Assembly: GCA_008933995.1 (NCBI GenBank) | Contig: WARS01000016.1 | Location: 11,403,848-11,467,847, forward strand | From: Datnioides undecimradiatus | Taxonomy: Eukaryota > Chordata > Actinopteri > Lobotiformes > Datnioididae | Length of the DNA: 64,000 bases | Direction of reading: 5' to 3' | In this document: positions 47,901 to 60,980 of the stretch, piece after piece | How the letters are laid out: the number at the start of each line of letters is the position of its first letter | Position numbering within the stretch: position 1 is the stretch's first letter | Made by a program: the position numbers and the translations under genes | The notes under the pieces: model-generated | What the model saw: only the letters and a program-made list of their open reading frames with translations | Database searches by the model: none | What the model was told of the DNA's origin: nothing

Positions 47901-50347
47901 ACTGACAGTCATGAACGCCTCATATGCAGGTTCCTGATGCTACTGGTGGAGTTGTGTTTGACACCAGTTTTTAATGGATTTTTAATGGCCAGTATATTAA
48001 TAATAGCTTGGAGAGGAAAAAAGCAGATAGACAACTAAACAGTCGACTAATGACCATTACTAGAGCAGCAATATGTTCACTATATAAACATCAGACTTTG
48101 ATAATGTTAGAAACAAATCCAAAATGTCACTAAAATATAATAAATTAATATATTCCTGACAAAATACTGAATTTTGCTTGGAAAAGATTAAGAAGAAAGA
48201 CATGTCCTCCTCACTCTGATGCCTGCAGGTGCACCTGGTACAGAGGAGGAGCAGCTTTGTCTCTGCCACACATGAGGTTTACAAGGATTTGCTCAATTCG
48301 TAGCAAACTATTATGAACAGTTAGACTCCATAAAGAGAGCTTTTGTGTTAACGTGTTCGTAACGATTTGATCTTGGCTTCACACGCGTGGTGTGATTGTG
48401 TAAAACATGAACAAATTGCTTTTCTACATGTTTATGCTTGTTGAACAGGTTGTTTGATATGTACCTGTTGTCCTTTTACTTGTAAAAGCTTGATTACATT
48501 TACAATAGGGTAGTTGTGATAAACTCATGTAATCTGTGAGTTATCTCCACTCTGCCTCTCACTCTGTGTGTGTGCATGAGAAACTGAGCTCCACACTCCA
48601 CAGGGAGACAGGGAGAGCAGAGGACAGAGATACAGAAGCCTCCATGCACAGACACCAGCCACTATCTGAGCCAAGTGCTGCAGATTCCAATAGTTTGTAA
48701 AGCATCCAGTTGGCTGTTAACTGACAAAACCAATCAGTATACATGTGTCTGGATCTACATTTAAAATATAAAACAAATACGACAAAATTCTGATCCATCG
48801 AAGTAATGGATCTGCCTAATATTATGATTGGAAAGCTTAACTGAGGGAACCTGTGAAAATTTAGCAAAATATGATAACTACAGGTCATCTCTCTAATACC
48901 ACTGTAACAATATGAGATTTTCACAGTATGATAATCATCTAAGCAATCTGTGGGGCAGAAATCTGTCTGAACAGGAGGTAGGCCTGAGCAAATAAAAAGA
49001 GATCGGACGATATTATTTGTATTGGCTTAGATGTTCCTGATATTAAGATCTGTACTTGATAAGTTAACTGTTTTTTACCTACCAAAGCAGACAAAATGGC
49101 TTGTTTTAATATACTGGTGGTACTATAAGGACATACAAGGAGTATTTGACTTTGTTTAGGTAAGCAAATCTGTGAACAAACCACACGGAAAAGGTATATT
49201 TTTATTCAGCCCAAATTTGCAATGTATCAGCCTATATAATGATACCGAGTGAATGTTTTCCATTTTTGGTACATGCATGTGCAAGTACAGGCAAATAAAA
49301 TATGTATACATGTGTTAACATCATTTAGTAATTCAGTGACAAGCTACTGCAGAGGTAAGGCAATCACCTTTGTAGGGTTCACACCAGTATACATATACAT
49401 GTTTCCTATTGTTTGTGCTTACTTTTACATGATCATTATGCTGACACTCTGATTAGCTTGCAGACTGGAGTTTCACGTAACCTCCAGTTTTCTTTTAGGA
49501 TTTCACGTTTTAGGTGACAAATACTGAGCTATGCTGTCATGGCTGCATGTTATAGTGATAAATATGCTTTTAAAACTTTTAAATGAGAAAGAAACACAGT
49601 TAAATATAACAGATGGCCATCAAGGTAACCGACACAGTGTTGAACAGTGTAATGAAAAACAGATCATTATAACCCTGTTAAATGCCTAATTCACTGCAGG
49701 GTTTTGTACTGCAGTTAATAAACTGGTAACAGCATTAAATCATATTCACAGTCATGAACAAAGCTGTGTTCAATGTTCTGCACCGAGAACGACTCATTGG
49801 CAAAGCCTTAAGTGAAGTTATGGATTATAATGTCTAAACAACTGCGTGAAACCGTAGCTAATTCATGTTAGCCCCTGGGGTACTGATGTATCGCCTTTGT
49901 GGGATCAAGCCACGAATCAAATAAAGACACACCACGGTTTCCCTGCAGCACACGAGCCTGTAACCTTACTTAGCTACCTTAAAAAACACTGTATTGCTCC
50001 ACGACCACTCGCTGCTGGCTTGCGTTTAGCAAAAACGCGATAAGTTGCGTTAAAACGGGCGTGTAGCTTGTTGTGAACATCAATGAACAAGCGGCAAAGC
50101 GTTACCAGTCAGCGGTGCTGCTGCCATGTTGTCGTCTGACCACTGCTGCTCAGACAGCGTGCCCAACACTTCTGCCCACAGCGTTTCACAGAAGTTGCTA
50201 CTGACGCCATTATAACCTCACGCAGCAGAGCTCCTCGCCTGATAAAACAGCCTCTAAGACGGACATTTCTACAGGCCGACAGAGGTAAGAATAACAGTGT
50301 AAATTTACCTGACTAGATTTAGGTTTTCTTTTTGCGCGCCCTGTCAT
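44957..50347 (-). CDS. hpf1: Histone PARylation factor 1 (complete, 8 coding exons)
   Basis: HPF1 binds PARP1/PARP2 in the nucleus and completes their active site, switching ADP-ribosylation from Asp/Glu to serine at DNA breaks. Coding exons: 50309-50347, 47589-47772, 46770-46956, 46456-46554, 46106-46259, 45765-45852, 45419-45591, 44957-45091. All junctions are in frame and give 352 aa (human 346). Recognisable stretches are [76 protein letters not shown] and [14 protein letters not shown]. The PARP-binding pair Tyr-Arg (human Y238/R239) is Y243/R244, and the catalytic Asp-Glu (human D283/E284) is D288/E289. The start is the ATG at 50347 ([13 protein letters not shown]), a basic N-terminus like the human one. 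The region after residue 170 ([13 protein letters not shown]) is more divergent. Confidence 0.96.
47773..50308. other. hpf1 intron 1
   Basis: 2.5 kb with no supported exon. The upstream 350 bases (from about 49960) are CpG-enriched and belong to the promoter region. Confidence 0.7.
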
Positions 50348-50470
50348 TTTCTTCCTCTTGTCTCTCCTTCGGCCTCTTCTTCTGCGGCTCGTACTTGGCA
50401 CCGAGTGCGCCGCGTAAAAGCGCAGCACTCCCTCCTGGAGGCGAGGTTGGTAACTGCAGAAACTCAAACT
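49960..50470. promoter_or_regulatory. CpG-rich hpf1 promoter region
   Basis: CpG-containing runs (cgaccactcgctg, aaaacgcgataagttgcg, aaacgggcgtg, tttttgcgcgccc, gagtgcgccgcg) cluster around the hpf1 first exon. No TATA box was recognised. Confidence 0.55.
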
Positions 50471-50473
50471 CAC

Positions 50474-50570
50474 AATACTGACTTTTGACTTATTCTAGCG
50501 AGCTCATAGCCTTTAGCGTTTTCTCTGTCATATAATTTGTCTGTTGTTATAGTATAGTCGTTACTATAAT

Positions 50571-50605
<35 letters not shown>

Positions 50606-51132
50606 TAGCATTATCTCAGTATAAATTTTATCTCTGACTACATCGCAGGGTGGACAACAGCAGCTCTAGGTTGATAGTAGGTGGCAACATGGAAAGGTAC
50701 ATAAATATGCAGTTTTTTTTGTTTTTTTACACTTTTTGAAATCTGAATATGCATTCACAAATATGCACATACATACATACATCTCAGAACTCATTTGACA
50801 CGTGGATATTCGTTCATAAAACTGAATAGAGAAAAATGCAGACATAGTACGGAATTGATTTTTTCTCAGCTTCTGCATCCTCAGTCTCTTAAGACCTTCA
50901 GGTTTCACATTAGACTTTTGTTCTGGAACATAACTGCAGTAAAGCTTGAACTGTATTAGTCAACATTATTGTTTATCCCATTAACACATTTTATAGTCAA
51001 AGTTCTGATGAGACAAATGACAAATACTTAGTCAAGATCTGTCCAAGAGATGATGGAAAATAACAGGCGCAGGTGGCTAAAAGTTCTTTTTTTTCTTTCA
51101 AAACCACATGTCTTCATCTCCCGTCCAGTCCT
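50474..51132. other. Gap between hpf1 5' end and pde5a stop
   Basis: About 0.7 kb that must contain both the hpf1 upstream region and the pde5a 3' untranslated region. It holds a CA repeat at 50575-50602. No clear AATAAA was found for pde5a. Confidence 0.6.
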
Positions 51133-54100
51133 CTACTCCTCTCTCTGTGTCTCATCTTCATTGTTTATATTACTGTTTTCACTGTGTCCTTCCTCTGCTT
51201 CCTTAGCAAGATGCAGCCAGTTTTCTCTGTTCTTCTTACAACCTTCCAGCAATGGGGAACAGGTGTTAAACAGTCTTGATACAGCCTATGAGAAACAGAG
51301 ACAAAAAGAAGGACAGCAGTAAGGACAATGTGATTTTCCTCTACTTACAAACATGTACACACATACATGCATGTTGCATATGCGTACACCAACCCCTGCA
51401 GAAACAACCCACCTTGTAGAGTGGATAGCAGATGTCGTCAATGTATTCAACTTGCATGTATGGCAGTCGAGTGCTGTTTTCTCTGTTCATTATGTCCTGG
51501 TGAGAGCAGAGTGTAAACTGGCAATTAGAATAGGACTATTTCCTAGTAGGACAGATCAAATCTAATTTGATTATTTGTCAAACATAGCATGTTTGGGGGT
51601 TCTAAAAATCGAAAAGTTGCCTGAGAGGCAGCAACAGCCCACGGCAACATTTCAGGGAAGTCTGTACAAACGTGGGATAAAAAACTGCACAAGAAGTCTC
51701 TAATAATTCTGCTATGACTGAAGTGCTGCCGTCTTAGATGTTCCCCTTGGAGGATACACAAGTCATTGGGTTTAAATACTAAAAAAATGCTGTGTGTATT
51801 TCTCCATTTCCTCTCAACTATCGTCAAGGTTTTACATCAGCTGAAAGGGTGTGATCCTATATTAAAACAACCTTCAGTTATATAAGTTCAACAAAGAGAA
51901 TATAAATGGAAGTAAAACGTGCCCAAAGGACTCTTCACCATGTAAAAGAGGTAGCATAAATGTAGTTGTGGTGCAGAACATTGGTGGTTCATAATTAATT
52001 AGGATTTATGAGTTCATCTTCTATTCATAAATCCAAATCCAGGCCCACCAATGTGACTTTCAGGCAGCAAAAACTTGAAAAGCCTTAGTACAATATAATG
52101 ACAAAATCGTGCTAGCAGAACTCACGATTGGTTTGATTTTGAACTCTTCTCTCTCTTTGTCCCCCTGTGCAAAGAACTCCATGGCAACCAGGTTTGCAAT
52201 CTGTTTTGGAGGAGGAGTGAGGTTAAGGCTATGATGAACTCGCAATGATTGAGCGATTAAAACCGAAGTGTTCAGATGAAAACCGATTGGTGAGACCTAC
52301 CCTTTTTTGCTCAGGCCAAGGCTTTGTAATAGCAGAAAGGTCACTAGCTGTCATCAGCATCGACCTGTGGGGTTATAAATGTCTTTAAAGAACAGCTCCT
52401 TTCCCCAGTCCATCACAGATTTCATTATCACATGTCCCTGCTTCTAATTTATTTGATTCCTACCTCAGTAAATCTCTTTGTTTCTCACTTTTCCAGCTCA
52501 CCCTGCTCTTCTTAGCAAGAGAAAAGAACTCCTTTCTTCTCCTAAAAAGACAAGCACAGAAGACAAGGGTATTAGGGATAGAACAAGAGATACTCAATAC
52601 TTGACCTACAGCTACTAAAATGTCTCGGCAGCTACTTTGACATTTCATGTCTTAACATACTCCATGTAGACTGTCAGGTCAGTGGCGAGGATTGCCCTTT
52701 TGATCATGTGTAGCACAGCCCTGTGGTCTTCAGGGGAGAGACCGCTGAGAATCTGACTCCCCTGCAAGAGTAAGGGAGAGACAGCGACCGAGTAAGAGAG
52801 TTAAGTTTAGTGAAGACTTGGATTCAGTGACCAACAGATATATGCAGAGATGGTGAGGGGTAAAGACAAGCTGCCTGTTATGAGAAAAGGACTGTGTTGA
52901 CACTTTGACTGAAATAAAAACATTAAATCTTTGGCAAAGTATGCCATTTTTGAAGAAACACAAGAATCAAAGTTTTATTTTGTCTAGCCACGCATCAGCT
53001 ATTTAAATAATGAAATTCTACCCTAACAATTTATACCCATGACAAATATTAAATGACATATGTGTTTACCTCACAGTTAATTTCCTTCTGTCTTGGCATA
53101 TTTGTAAATAAATTGTGTTAAAAGATTTGCTGTAACAATGTGTGTATGTGCCTATACATCAGTTTAAAGATGAATAAAGTGAAAGAAACACATATATAAG
53201 AAGATCAATGTAAAATCAATCAATAAAAAAAAGAATGAATGGATGATTTCTCACAGTGTTATTTAAAATGAAGAGGCACAGGTTGTAGTGGTGGTTTTCA
53301 AGAGAGGAATGTCCATACAGCTGAGCTAAAGGCTGCTGACTCCTGAGAGGGAGGGACAGAGAAATGGTATTGGTTAACCAAGATAACCAGTATGCTATAT
53401 AGGATAAAAATCTAATTATCCTGAAAATTAAAAACAAAAACAAAAAATAAAACAAATTGTTATTATTGTATATTATTAAAATATGTGACTTCTTGTCAGA
53501 CATGTGTGTTTATGTTTACCTTTCTATGTAGGAGTTACTGACTCCTCTGTGGTCAAGATCATGATTCAGAGTGGCTATCATCAATGCCAAGATCTCCAGA
53601 CGGGAAAAAACTGTCTGAAAAACAAACAAAAAGAGATGGACAGAGAGTAAGGACTATGGGTCTACTTCTTTTAACACTTAAAGTGTTAATGCCTTAAGTG
53701 TACTGTCAACTTAGTTGTCATTCTAGCTCCTTCCCTACAACCCCTTTAAACATCCGGTGTACAAAATGCTGACACATCAACATCTGAACCATAATACATG
53801 GTTGGAATTAATCATGTAAACAGAGAGACTAAAGGAAGTGAACGGCAGAGGTCACTTAAGTAGAGATTTGGTCTGGTGTGTGATCCCCGTGGAGAGCAGT
53901 TAAGAGGTTTTGGGGAGGTCTAAAATTAATCCTCTTCGAAATAATTAAGAGTTCTCTGCACCAGAGAAACCCTGCAGTCCTCAGATGACTCTAAAACAAA
54001 CTTTAAAGGAAACAAACTTAAAAGAGACATGATGCTAGTTTGACATAGTAAGGTCAGGTCTTGACACCAAAATGCATGACATCTTCACAGGTCATGGCAT

Positions 54101-56921
54101 ATAAGGAGATACATACATTTCTTGACCGTATTTAAATAGGACATTAAATATACCAAAATTCTTGCCATTTTATAAGTTTACCAAATATTGCCTAAATCAC
54201 ATGACAAGGTAGCGCTATAATTATTAAGTAGCCTCTGTAGGAATGCTCTGCTAAAACTATGTTGTGGAAGAATTGGCAACTTTGGTTTCTGTTTGGCTGA
54301 AGACCAGAGCGGAGTATACACAATACAGAAACAGTCTAGTTTGACACACTCAAAACAGTTATATTGCAAATTTGCAATTTGCAATTTGCAATTTGTTATT
54401 GTACATGAGCAAAAACATACTTAGATGCACACATGCACCAACCTGCAGTTGGTTCGTGGCCATGAGCATAGCAAACATGCTTTGAGCAGTGCTCAGTGCA
54501 TGGTTCCAGTTGTGATAAGGCACGCTGTTCCTGTAACCGCGTTTTACTGTCAGGACCCACTGGCAGAGACTCTGGGGGACACAGAGAGAGCAACTTTTTT
54601 TAGAGATAAGTTGCCAAAAGTGAAACTCTTCAAAGATAACTACATCTCACATGTAATAACTATAGAAAGACAGCCATGTAACTTTAGAATGTTAAAATAT
54701 ATATATGCTTACATTTTCATATTGGTCCATTTACTAATCTAATATAACACCAGCATGTGCATAGTTTAATATATAAACCTTGAATAAACCAAATAAAAAT
54801 GTCTCTTCCATACTCAGGGGGTATCATGGTGCTTGCTATTGAAGGCTGATTATTAGTAGGTCAGTTACCTTGTAATCAATGTTAAAATCCTGCACCAAAT
54901 TGAGGTCAAGGAACATACGAATGGTGGCCTGAGAGGTCAGGTCTTCTGGCAGACCAAAATCAGAGAAATGGAAGTCTAGAATAAGCAGTGATTCAGCGGA
55001 GGGAATCATGGCCTCCTAAAAACAGAAAACCAAATATAAAGCCAGGTTAATATACATGTACAGGGACAAGACATCCATCCACCTACAAAAGGAACTAAAA
55101 AAAACATTTGAAGGACTTTATTTTCTTCCTCTTTCCCACACAGCATAAGCGCAGGTGAATCATCTAGGTTTAACATAGGTGAGGAGGTTAACATCACCTT
55201 TGCCACTGACAGGCAGTGATAGCAGTTAATCAAGAGCTTTAAGGTGGTTAAGCATTAGCTGTACGTTTGCATTAAAGCCAGTTAATCTGACCAACAGAAA
55301 TAAACTGAGGGTGAGTCCAGGACATTACCAAAACAATAGGGAGAGCAGAGGAAGAAGGGTGGTGATAAAAGGTGGCTCAGAGGAACTGATAAAAAAGAGA
55401 ATGTGGAGCTTGGAGAAGGAAGATTAGAGGAAAGAGATGAAATAAATGAGTTTGGCTTCTTTCTTATAAATATTACAGATTATTTATTATATATGATATA
55501 TAACACAGAGAGGCTGGGGAGCTACAGCAGGCCCACACTAGACTGAAAGAAAATATTTATTTCTACTAAAGGAGTTAACCTGCAATGCTTGGATCTCTTG
55601 CTCTGCTGCGGTGATGTGGTAGGCAAGAACCTGCAAAATTAAGAGCGAACACACACATACAAAATTTGAACATCTTAATAGTTTCACTTGGTTTGAAACT
55701 AAAGAGATGAGGGGAATAAGGGGGTTACCCACCTCTTGTGTGACCTCTATACTGGCCCTCCGCTCCTCAGTGATCTGCACAGCCTGAGCATACTGTAGAG
55801 CCAGGCCACAGTACACTGCCAGGTCCTCCAGTAAACGCTCATCATATCTGTTAAAGGCCTCCATCTCATCTGAGTCTCGGCTTCTTTTGTTCATCAGCTG
55901 GCACACCGCTATGTGAAAAAAAAGAAACAGACAGAGAACAGTTGCATAAGGACAACATAAGGACAATGTTTAACTTTTAGCATGTGTCAGCTGACTCTAC
56001 ATACTGTATATCTAACCAGAGAAAGGGAGGAACAGTTGGGACTTCTGTTGGAGATGCAAGACTAGATCTTCTGTGTTTTCAGCACATCATAGCTTTTTAG
56101 GGATTTAATCAAACCCTTATCTAATAATCTCAATCCCACTGCTAGCAAAAAGTTGCCTTCCCTTTCCAGGTAGTCAAGGCCAAATTATTATTGCGTATGA
56201 TCAGTGTGACAAGTGCAGAGTGAAGCCTGAAGACTGTGATCTGATACCACGAGTACTCATGAATAATATATCATGACTGCTGCCACTCGAAAGAGACTTA
56301 CCAATAACGTCTTCAGACCTCTCATTTCTGACAGGACAGCAGATCAAACTCTTTATCGATTCCCCAGAACTCTCAGACATGTTGAGCGTTTCCATAGTAA
56401 CCAGGGTGCGAAGGGCATAGGTTGGGTCAATATCAGTGATGTCACGCTCTCTGAAAAAAAGATAAGGCACAATTCATATGTCTGATGTTACACATAGACA
56501 AATATGATTTGGTTGCTGTACTGCATTTTAGCTAAGTACAAAGAATTAGAATATTGTTACTGGCAAAAATATGTTAAAATGATGTCAAACCTTCGGTAGA
56601 TCTGGCATGTTGATCCAAGCTCCTCACACTCCAGGTGGATCACTCTGGAGAATGAGACCTGAAATAAAACCACCAGCAGAACAGAAAATACCATTTACAT
56701 TAGGAAATGTTTTTATACACAATTGTCTAACCAAGAAAAAGGGGAATTTAAAAGAGATAATGCACCTGGTCTTCCATAACTGAGGTTTGCTCAGTGGGGA
56801 TGAAGATGGTGCAGTACTGAGCATGTGTGAAGGGCATGATCGTGGCTGCCATCTTACTAAGCAGAACTTCAAAGGAATGGTGCTCCTTTGATAGAACCCG
56901 TGCCATTTCTATCAAGGCCTG

Positions 56922-56967
<46 letters not shown>

Positions 56968-59385
56968 ATAAGATCACACATGAACATGGAAATAGACAGA
57001 TTTCTTATTTTCTGATTGTGTTACCTGACTGCGTTTGGCCTCCTGCCTTGAGCTCTCATACAGCTGAACATTATCCAGGACCATCCCCAGCACATCCATA
57101 TGATTGGACAGCACCTGGCCAAGAAGATTCAGCTCAAAAATAACATACATATACTGGATTTTAAGTAATATGCAGGTAGTCAAGAGCTCTAACATTTACT
57201 GCTCTAGTAACAGGCCCAGGCTTGTGTGCCTCACCTTTTCATCCATGTTGGAAAAAACCGAAGGTGATCCATCGCTGCTACTTCTCTTGTTGATCATTAC
57301 CACTACGCCTACCAACTGTTCATGAAAAGAAGAGATGTTTTATTCTTACGTAATCTGCGTTATATACTGCAATCTATCAACACTAACCAAACCTGAAATA
57401 TATACAAAAGCAATTATGAGTGTTACCTCTCCCCTGTGGTTCTTGATGGGAATGCTCAAAACCGCCCTGATCTTCAATGGCTGATCATCATCTAGTTCAA
57501 ATCTGGGGTCCTGTGGAGGAAAACACTTGAGTAAATAACACTGCAGAAAGGCACGTCACTTACTAATATTAAACTGCAACACATTTGTGTGTGTAAATCA
57601 GGCATATTCCACCAGTAAGGTCTTTATGTAATTTGGCAGACTTTAACACCTTTCCAAATTTAATTCATGTGTCCTTAAACTATCCGGTCAGTATTTTTCT
57701 CAGCTTTGGACACATCCGGCCAGGTTACTAGAAACTACCCAGCTACACCCACGCTGGCTTCTGGGGATTACCTGGTGTGAAACTCTGCCAGGTGTTGGCT
57801 GGCCTGGCTCCTAATCACATTGGGGTTTAGAACAAGAGGAGGTGGTTGGGGAACCTCCTATAAGCCCTTAATTGAGCTGTGCCATATTCCCTCTTTGCAT
57901 ATGTGTGGGTGTGTGCAACCATAAGGACACACTTGAGTATAGTAGAGAACGTCACTGTCTCAAGAATCAGAGGTTAATCAAGCCTCTAAAAGGATTAGAA
58001 GCAGGTGCGTCATCTGGGATTCCCTAACACACCCACACAGTCCACAAAATAACCATGTCATCATCTAAAAACAGGTTATCAGGAAATGGGTGACTCAGAT
58101 ATCAGAAAATCCTCATTAAAAATACCTGTGCCCTCCAACAAACTAACAACTTTGTCCTGTGCAGAAACTTCTGAGTAAAGCAAAATGCAGAGTTATGGCA
58201 AATACAACTAATATGCAGGGTTTACCTCTGATATGTCTCTCAGGTTCATTAGTGATCCTGTAGCCAGCACACAATCCATGATACCCTTCACCAGCTCCAG
58301 GTGTGCATGGCTGTAGAGGTTGTCTTCGCTCAAGCACCCCAACGCTGTCAGAGCAACCACCTCCTCCAGGGTGTTCCTTCCACTGCAGTCTTTTTTTAAG
58401 AGAAAGAGGCAGCTGCCCTCAGCTGCCAGTAGCTCCCCAGTGTGCAGGAGGGCCCCCTGGCAGAGCTCTGCCACAGAACCCATCCAGCTGAGACCTCCTC
58501 TGAGGAGCTCCATCATCCATGTGCAGCACTCACCATGACCACAGGCTGCAGCCTTTGATGCACTGGGTCGAAGATGCTGAGGAGAGTGGGGCAAATCAGG
58601 GGAGCAAGGGCAAATCGGAGAAAGTGGACGGCAAGGAGAAAAAGAGAAGCGTGAAGAGCGTGGGGAGCAAGGAGAATGATTCCCCAATAAATCTGGACTG
58701 GAGCGATCCATCAACTCCGGGGCAGCGAGGGGTTTGAGCCTGTCTGTTAAGGATGAAATGTTCAAGTGGGAGCTGGTCAGTGGAGATGAAGCTCTTCGTA
58801 GGTGAGCCTTCCTAAGCAGGTCGGAGTGGTCAGAGCTGCTCCTGGGAAACCTAGGCAGCTGTGGAGACATCTCTGCCTGTAGACCACTGACCCTGCAATC
58901 AAAGTCAAAACAGAATACACAACTGACTGGCTGGGAAAGCACAAATGAGAGCATGATAAGAAAATACATTTAATTGAAAAGGCATTATTACACTGCAATG
59001 ATGTTTGCAAGACTGTAAGCCAAATTTTTAAGCCAAATTTTCTTACATTCAAACAGGTCTTTTCAGATAATCTTGCTGTTATTTTCAGTTCGAAACTTTT
59101 ATTGAGTAAAATGACTTACGCGGAAGCTCTGCGTAAAAAGTACGCCCTCGTAAAGTCGGAGTGGTCATCCAGCCATGCCTCAACTTGGTCGCTCTTCATG
59201 CCATCTCCAAACCTCCTGCGGCACGTCTTGGAGCGGGGGCTCCACAGCGGGGAGAAGAACCAGCCCATACCTTTCACCATCGGCGGCGCGGTCACTGTCT
59301 CCCTGCGCAAGGACTCCTCTGTGCCATCGCCAGGAGATGCTCCGGGAGTCGCGCTGCCAGGCTCCATGGACTCCAAACAGGGCAT
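51133..59385 (-). CDS. pde5a: cGMP-specific phosphodiesterase 5 (complete, 20 coding exons)
   Basis: PDE5 hydrolyses cGMP to 5'-GMP in the cytosol and is activated by cGMP binding to its N-terminal GAF-A. Exons: 59120-59385, 58226-58892, 57427-57510, 57235-57315, 57025-57114, 56766-56918, 56591-56658, 56302-56450, 55733-55908, 55580-55630, 54869-55015, 54443-54571, 53520-53614, 53255-53342, 52661-52761, 52464-52541, 52301-52364, 52126-52200, 51413-51496, 51133-51285; 932 codons, in frame. The N-terminal motif [19 protein letters not shown] is that of PDE5. GAF-A spans about 212-396 and GAF-B 397-578, each with an NK...F...DE signature. The catalytic domain has YHNWNHAL (H664, H668), NHDLDHRG (H705, D706), [10 protein letters not shown] (D816) and the purine-selective Gln869. 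Fish have more than one PDE5 gene; the copy is undetermined. The start could also be the ATG at 59367. Confidence 0.93.
54366..54393. repeat. Short tandem repeat, unit gcaattt
   Basis: Four copies of a seven-base unit in the pde5a intron downstream of exon 12. Confidence 0.85.
56923..56962. repeat. (CA)n next to pde5a exon 6
   Basis: The CA tract begins only about five bases from the acceptor of exon 56766-56918, so on the sense strand a (TG)n tract runs directly into gtttcag and replaces an ordinary pyrimidine tract. Confidence 0.9.
58226..59385 (-). CDS. pde5a: pde5a exons 1-2: long Ser/Pro-rich N-terminus and start of GAF-A
   Basis: Exon 1 (59120-59385) carries the conserved [11 protein letters not shown] helix. 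Exon 2 (58226-58892, 667 nt) encodes a Ser/Pro-rich linker of about 110 residues and the first 100 residues of GAF-A. The linker contains LRRASSP with Ser124 in an RRxS kinase site, at the place of human Ser102, the site that protein kinase G/A phosphorylates to raise cGMP affinity. The first strands of GAF-A ([14 protein letters not shown] onward) are poorly conserved compared with human, whereas NTLEEV and the DPRF segment that follows are kept. Confidence 0.85.
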
Positions 59386-60700
59386 CCCCTCGCTCAAGTA
59401 AAGCGAGAAAAGATCGACTAAACTCAGTTTGAGTTGATCTGTGTTATCACGGAGAAACACTTGCCATGTGGTGAGTGATACAGACTGCAGTGACGCGAGA
59501 GAGGAGAGTCTATGTCTATGGAGGAGTCCGTGGAAACGATTGCGTCAAGGTAATCCCCTGACCTTTATTTAGCCGATCTGGCGCCACAGGTTTATTCATT
59601 AAAGGGATCCGATTTAAACTTAATTGGAGGAGAATTAATGACTTGCGTCCAATCTCATGAAATGACTCACAGGCTCGTCTCCGTGTACGTTGGTACGCGG
59701 AGCTTCCTGCAAATTACGAGTTTCCTATCAACCGATGCCTGTCTGAAGTTTACTCATTAATATGTAGGAACATTATCATTGTATAAAATCTAATTTCAGT
59801 CGTTAACCTCTATTGCCCATATATTGGGAATAATCAACATAAAAAGAATTGACTGGATTATTCTTTAGTGAAAACAATAATCATCAAACCAATCAAATTG
59901 AATCCTAAAATAGTCAACACGTTGCTTCAAATTTGTTTTGTTGCTTTTATTGTATCAGTATTTCTGATTTACTTTAATATTGTAAAATATCAGAAGTAAG
60001 CAGTTTTAAGTTTAAGCACTTTAGCTAGTACGTTTGGTTTATTGGACTGTAGCCTGAAAATGTCAAAGATGATCTTTAAATAAAGTTAGGGCCTTCTCTA
60101 GGTTTGATATAGTTTTTTTAAAAGTACCAAAACATACATACATCCACAGCAAAAATATGGACAGTATGGTGCTGTGTTGAATATTGTAAGGGCCTCGAGT
60201 ATCTACACATAGGGGCTTTAAAAAGTGGAATAGCACTAATGATATACTTATGAAAACTGGTGTCAAATTTTGTTTCATTTGGAGGAAAAGTCACTTCAAC
60301 AACATGATTATTGACGTGCACTCCATATGCTGGGAGGACAGAGGTCATGAAGGTTGCCTGTCAGAGCAATGTTTTTGTTGAGGGAATGCCAAACAGTGCT
60401 GTAATAGAAAAAGACTTATCAAACAGTCCCTTAGTGACAAAAATATCTCATTCCACTGATAGACATCCTGATTGCCAGAGAATACTCTCATCTCTTGAGA
60501 GAAAGCAGTAGCAGTATCAGGAAATTTGTTTGAAGATTTTATTCCTCTTAAAGCCGCTGTATTGTGTAAGTCTTTAAAAAAAACTATTTTTTTTCTGAAT
60601 TTCACCAGTGCATAACCACACATACTACAGGGTGGCTAACTGCTCCCTCTGCTGGCCTCTTACTCCTTTACCATCTGCAGTGGGTGGGTCCATGAATGAC
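59386..60700. promoter_or_regulatory. Divergent intergenic region, pde5a and ppp2r2c
   Basis: The two genes are transcribed away from each other from this interval. The pde5a side (59.1-59.6 kb) is CpG-rich (gcggcacgtcttggagcggg, gcggcgcggtcac). The rest is AT-rich with no gene recognised. Confidence 0.55.
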
Positions 60701-60712
60701 AGCTGTGCCGCC

Positions 60713-60717
60713 ATTGG
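60713..60717. promoter_or_regulatory. Inverted CCAAT box (attgg)
   Basis: The sequence gccgccattggctgctcc is a good NF-Y type site and lies about 220 bp upstream of the CAG tract, suitably placed for a ppp2r2c promoter. Confidence 0.4.
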
Positions 60718-60719
60718 CT

Positions 60720-60933
60720 GCTCCAGGAGGAGGCTGCCATGACACAGTGGATGCTGCACAGAATCAGTTCCACAGCATCAGCAGGCAGTGGACCTCTATC
60801 CTCCTCGTTATCCCTCTCTCCTTCTCTTTTTTCTCCTCCTTTGCCTCTCATCCTCTCACCACCATCCTTGCTCTCTCTCTCTCTTCTCTCTCCCTCCTAC
60901 TCTCCCTTCGACAGACAGGCAGGAATAGAGGCA

Positions 60934-60980
<47 letters not shown>

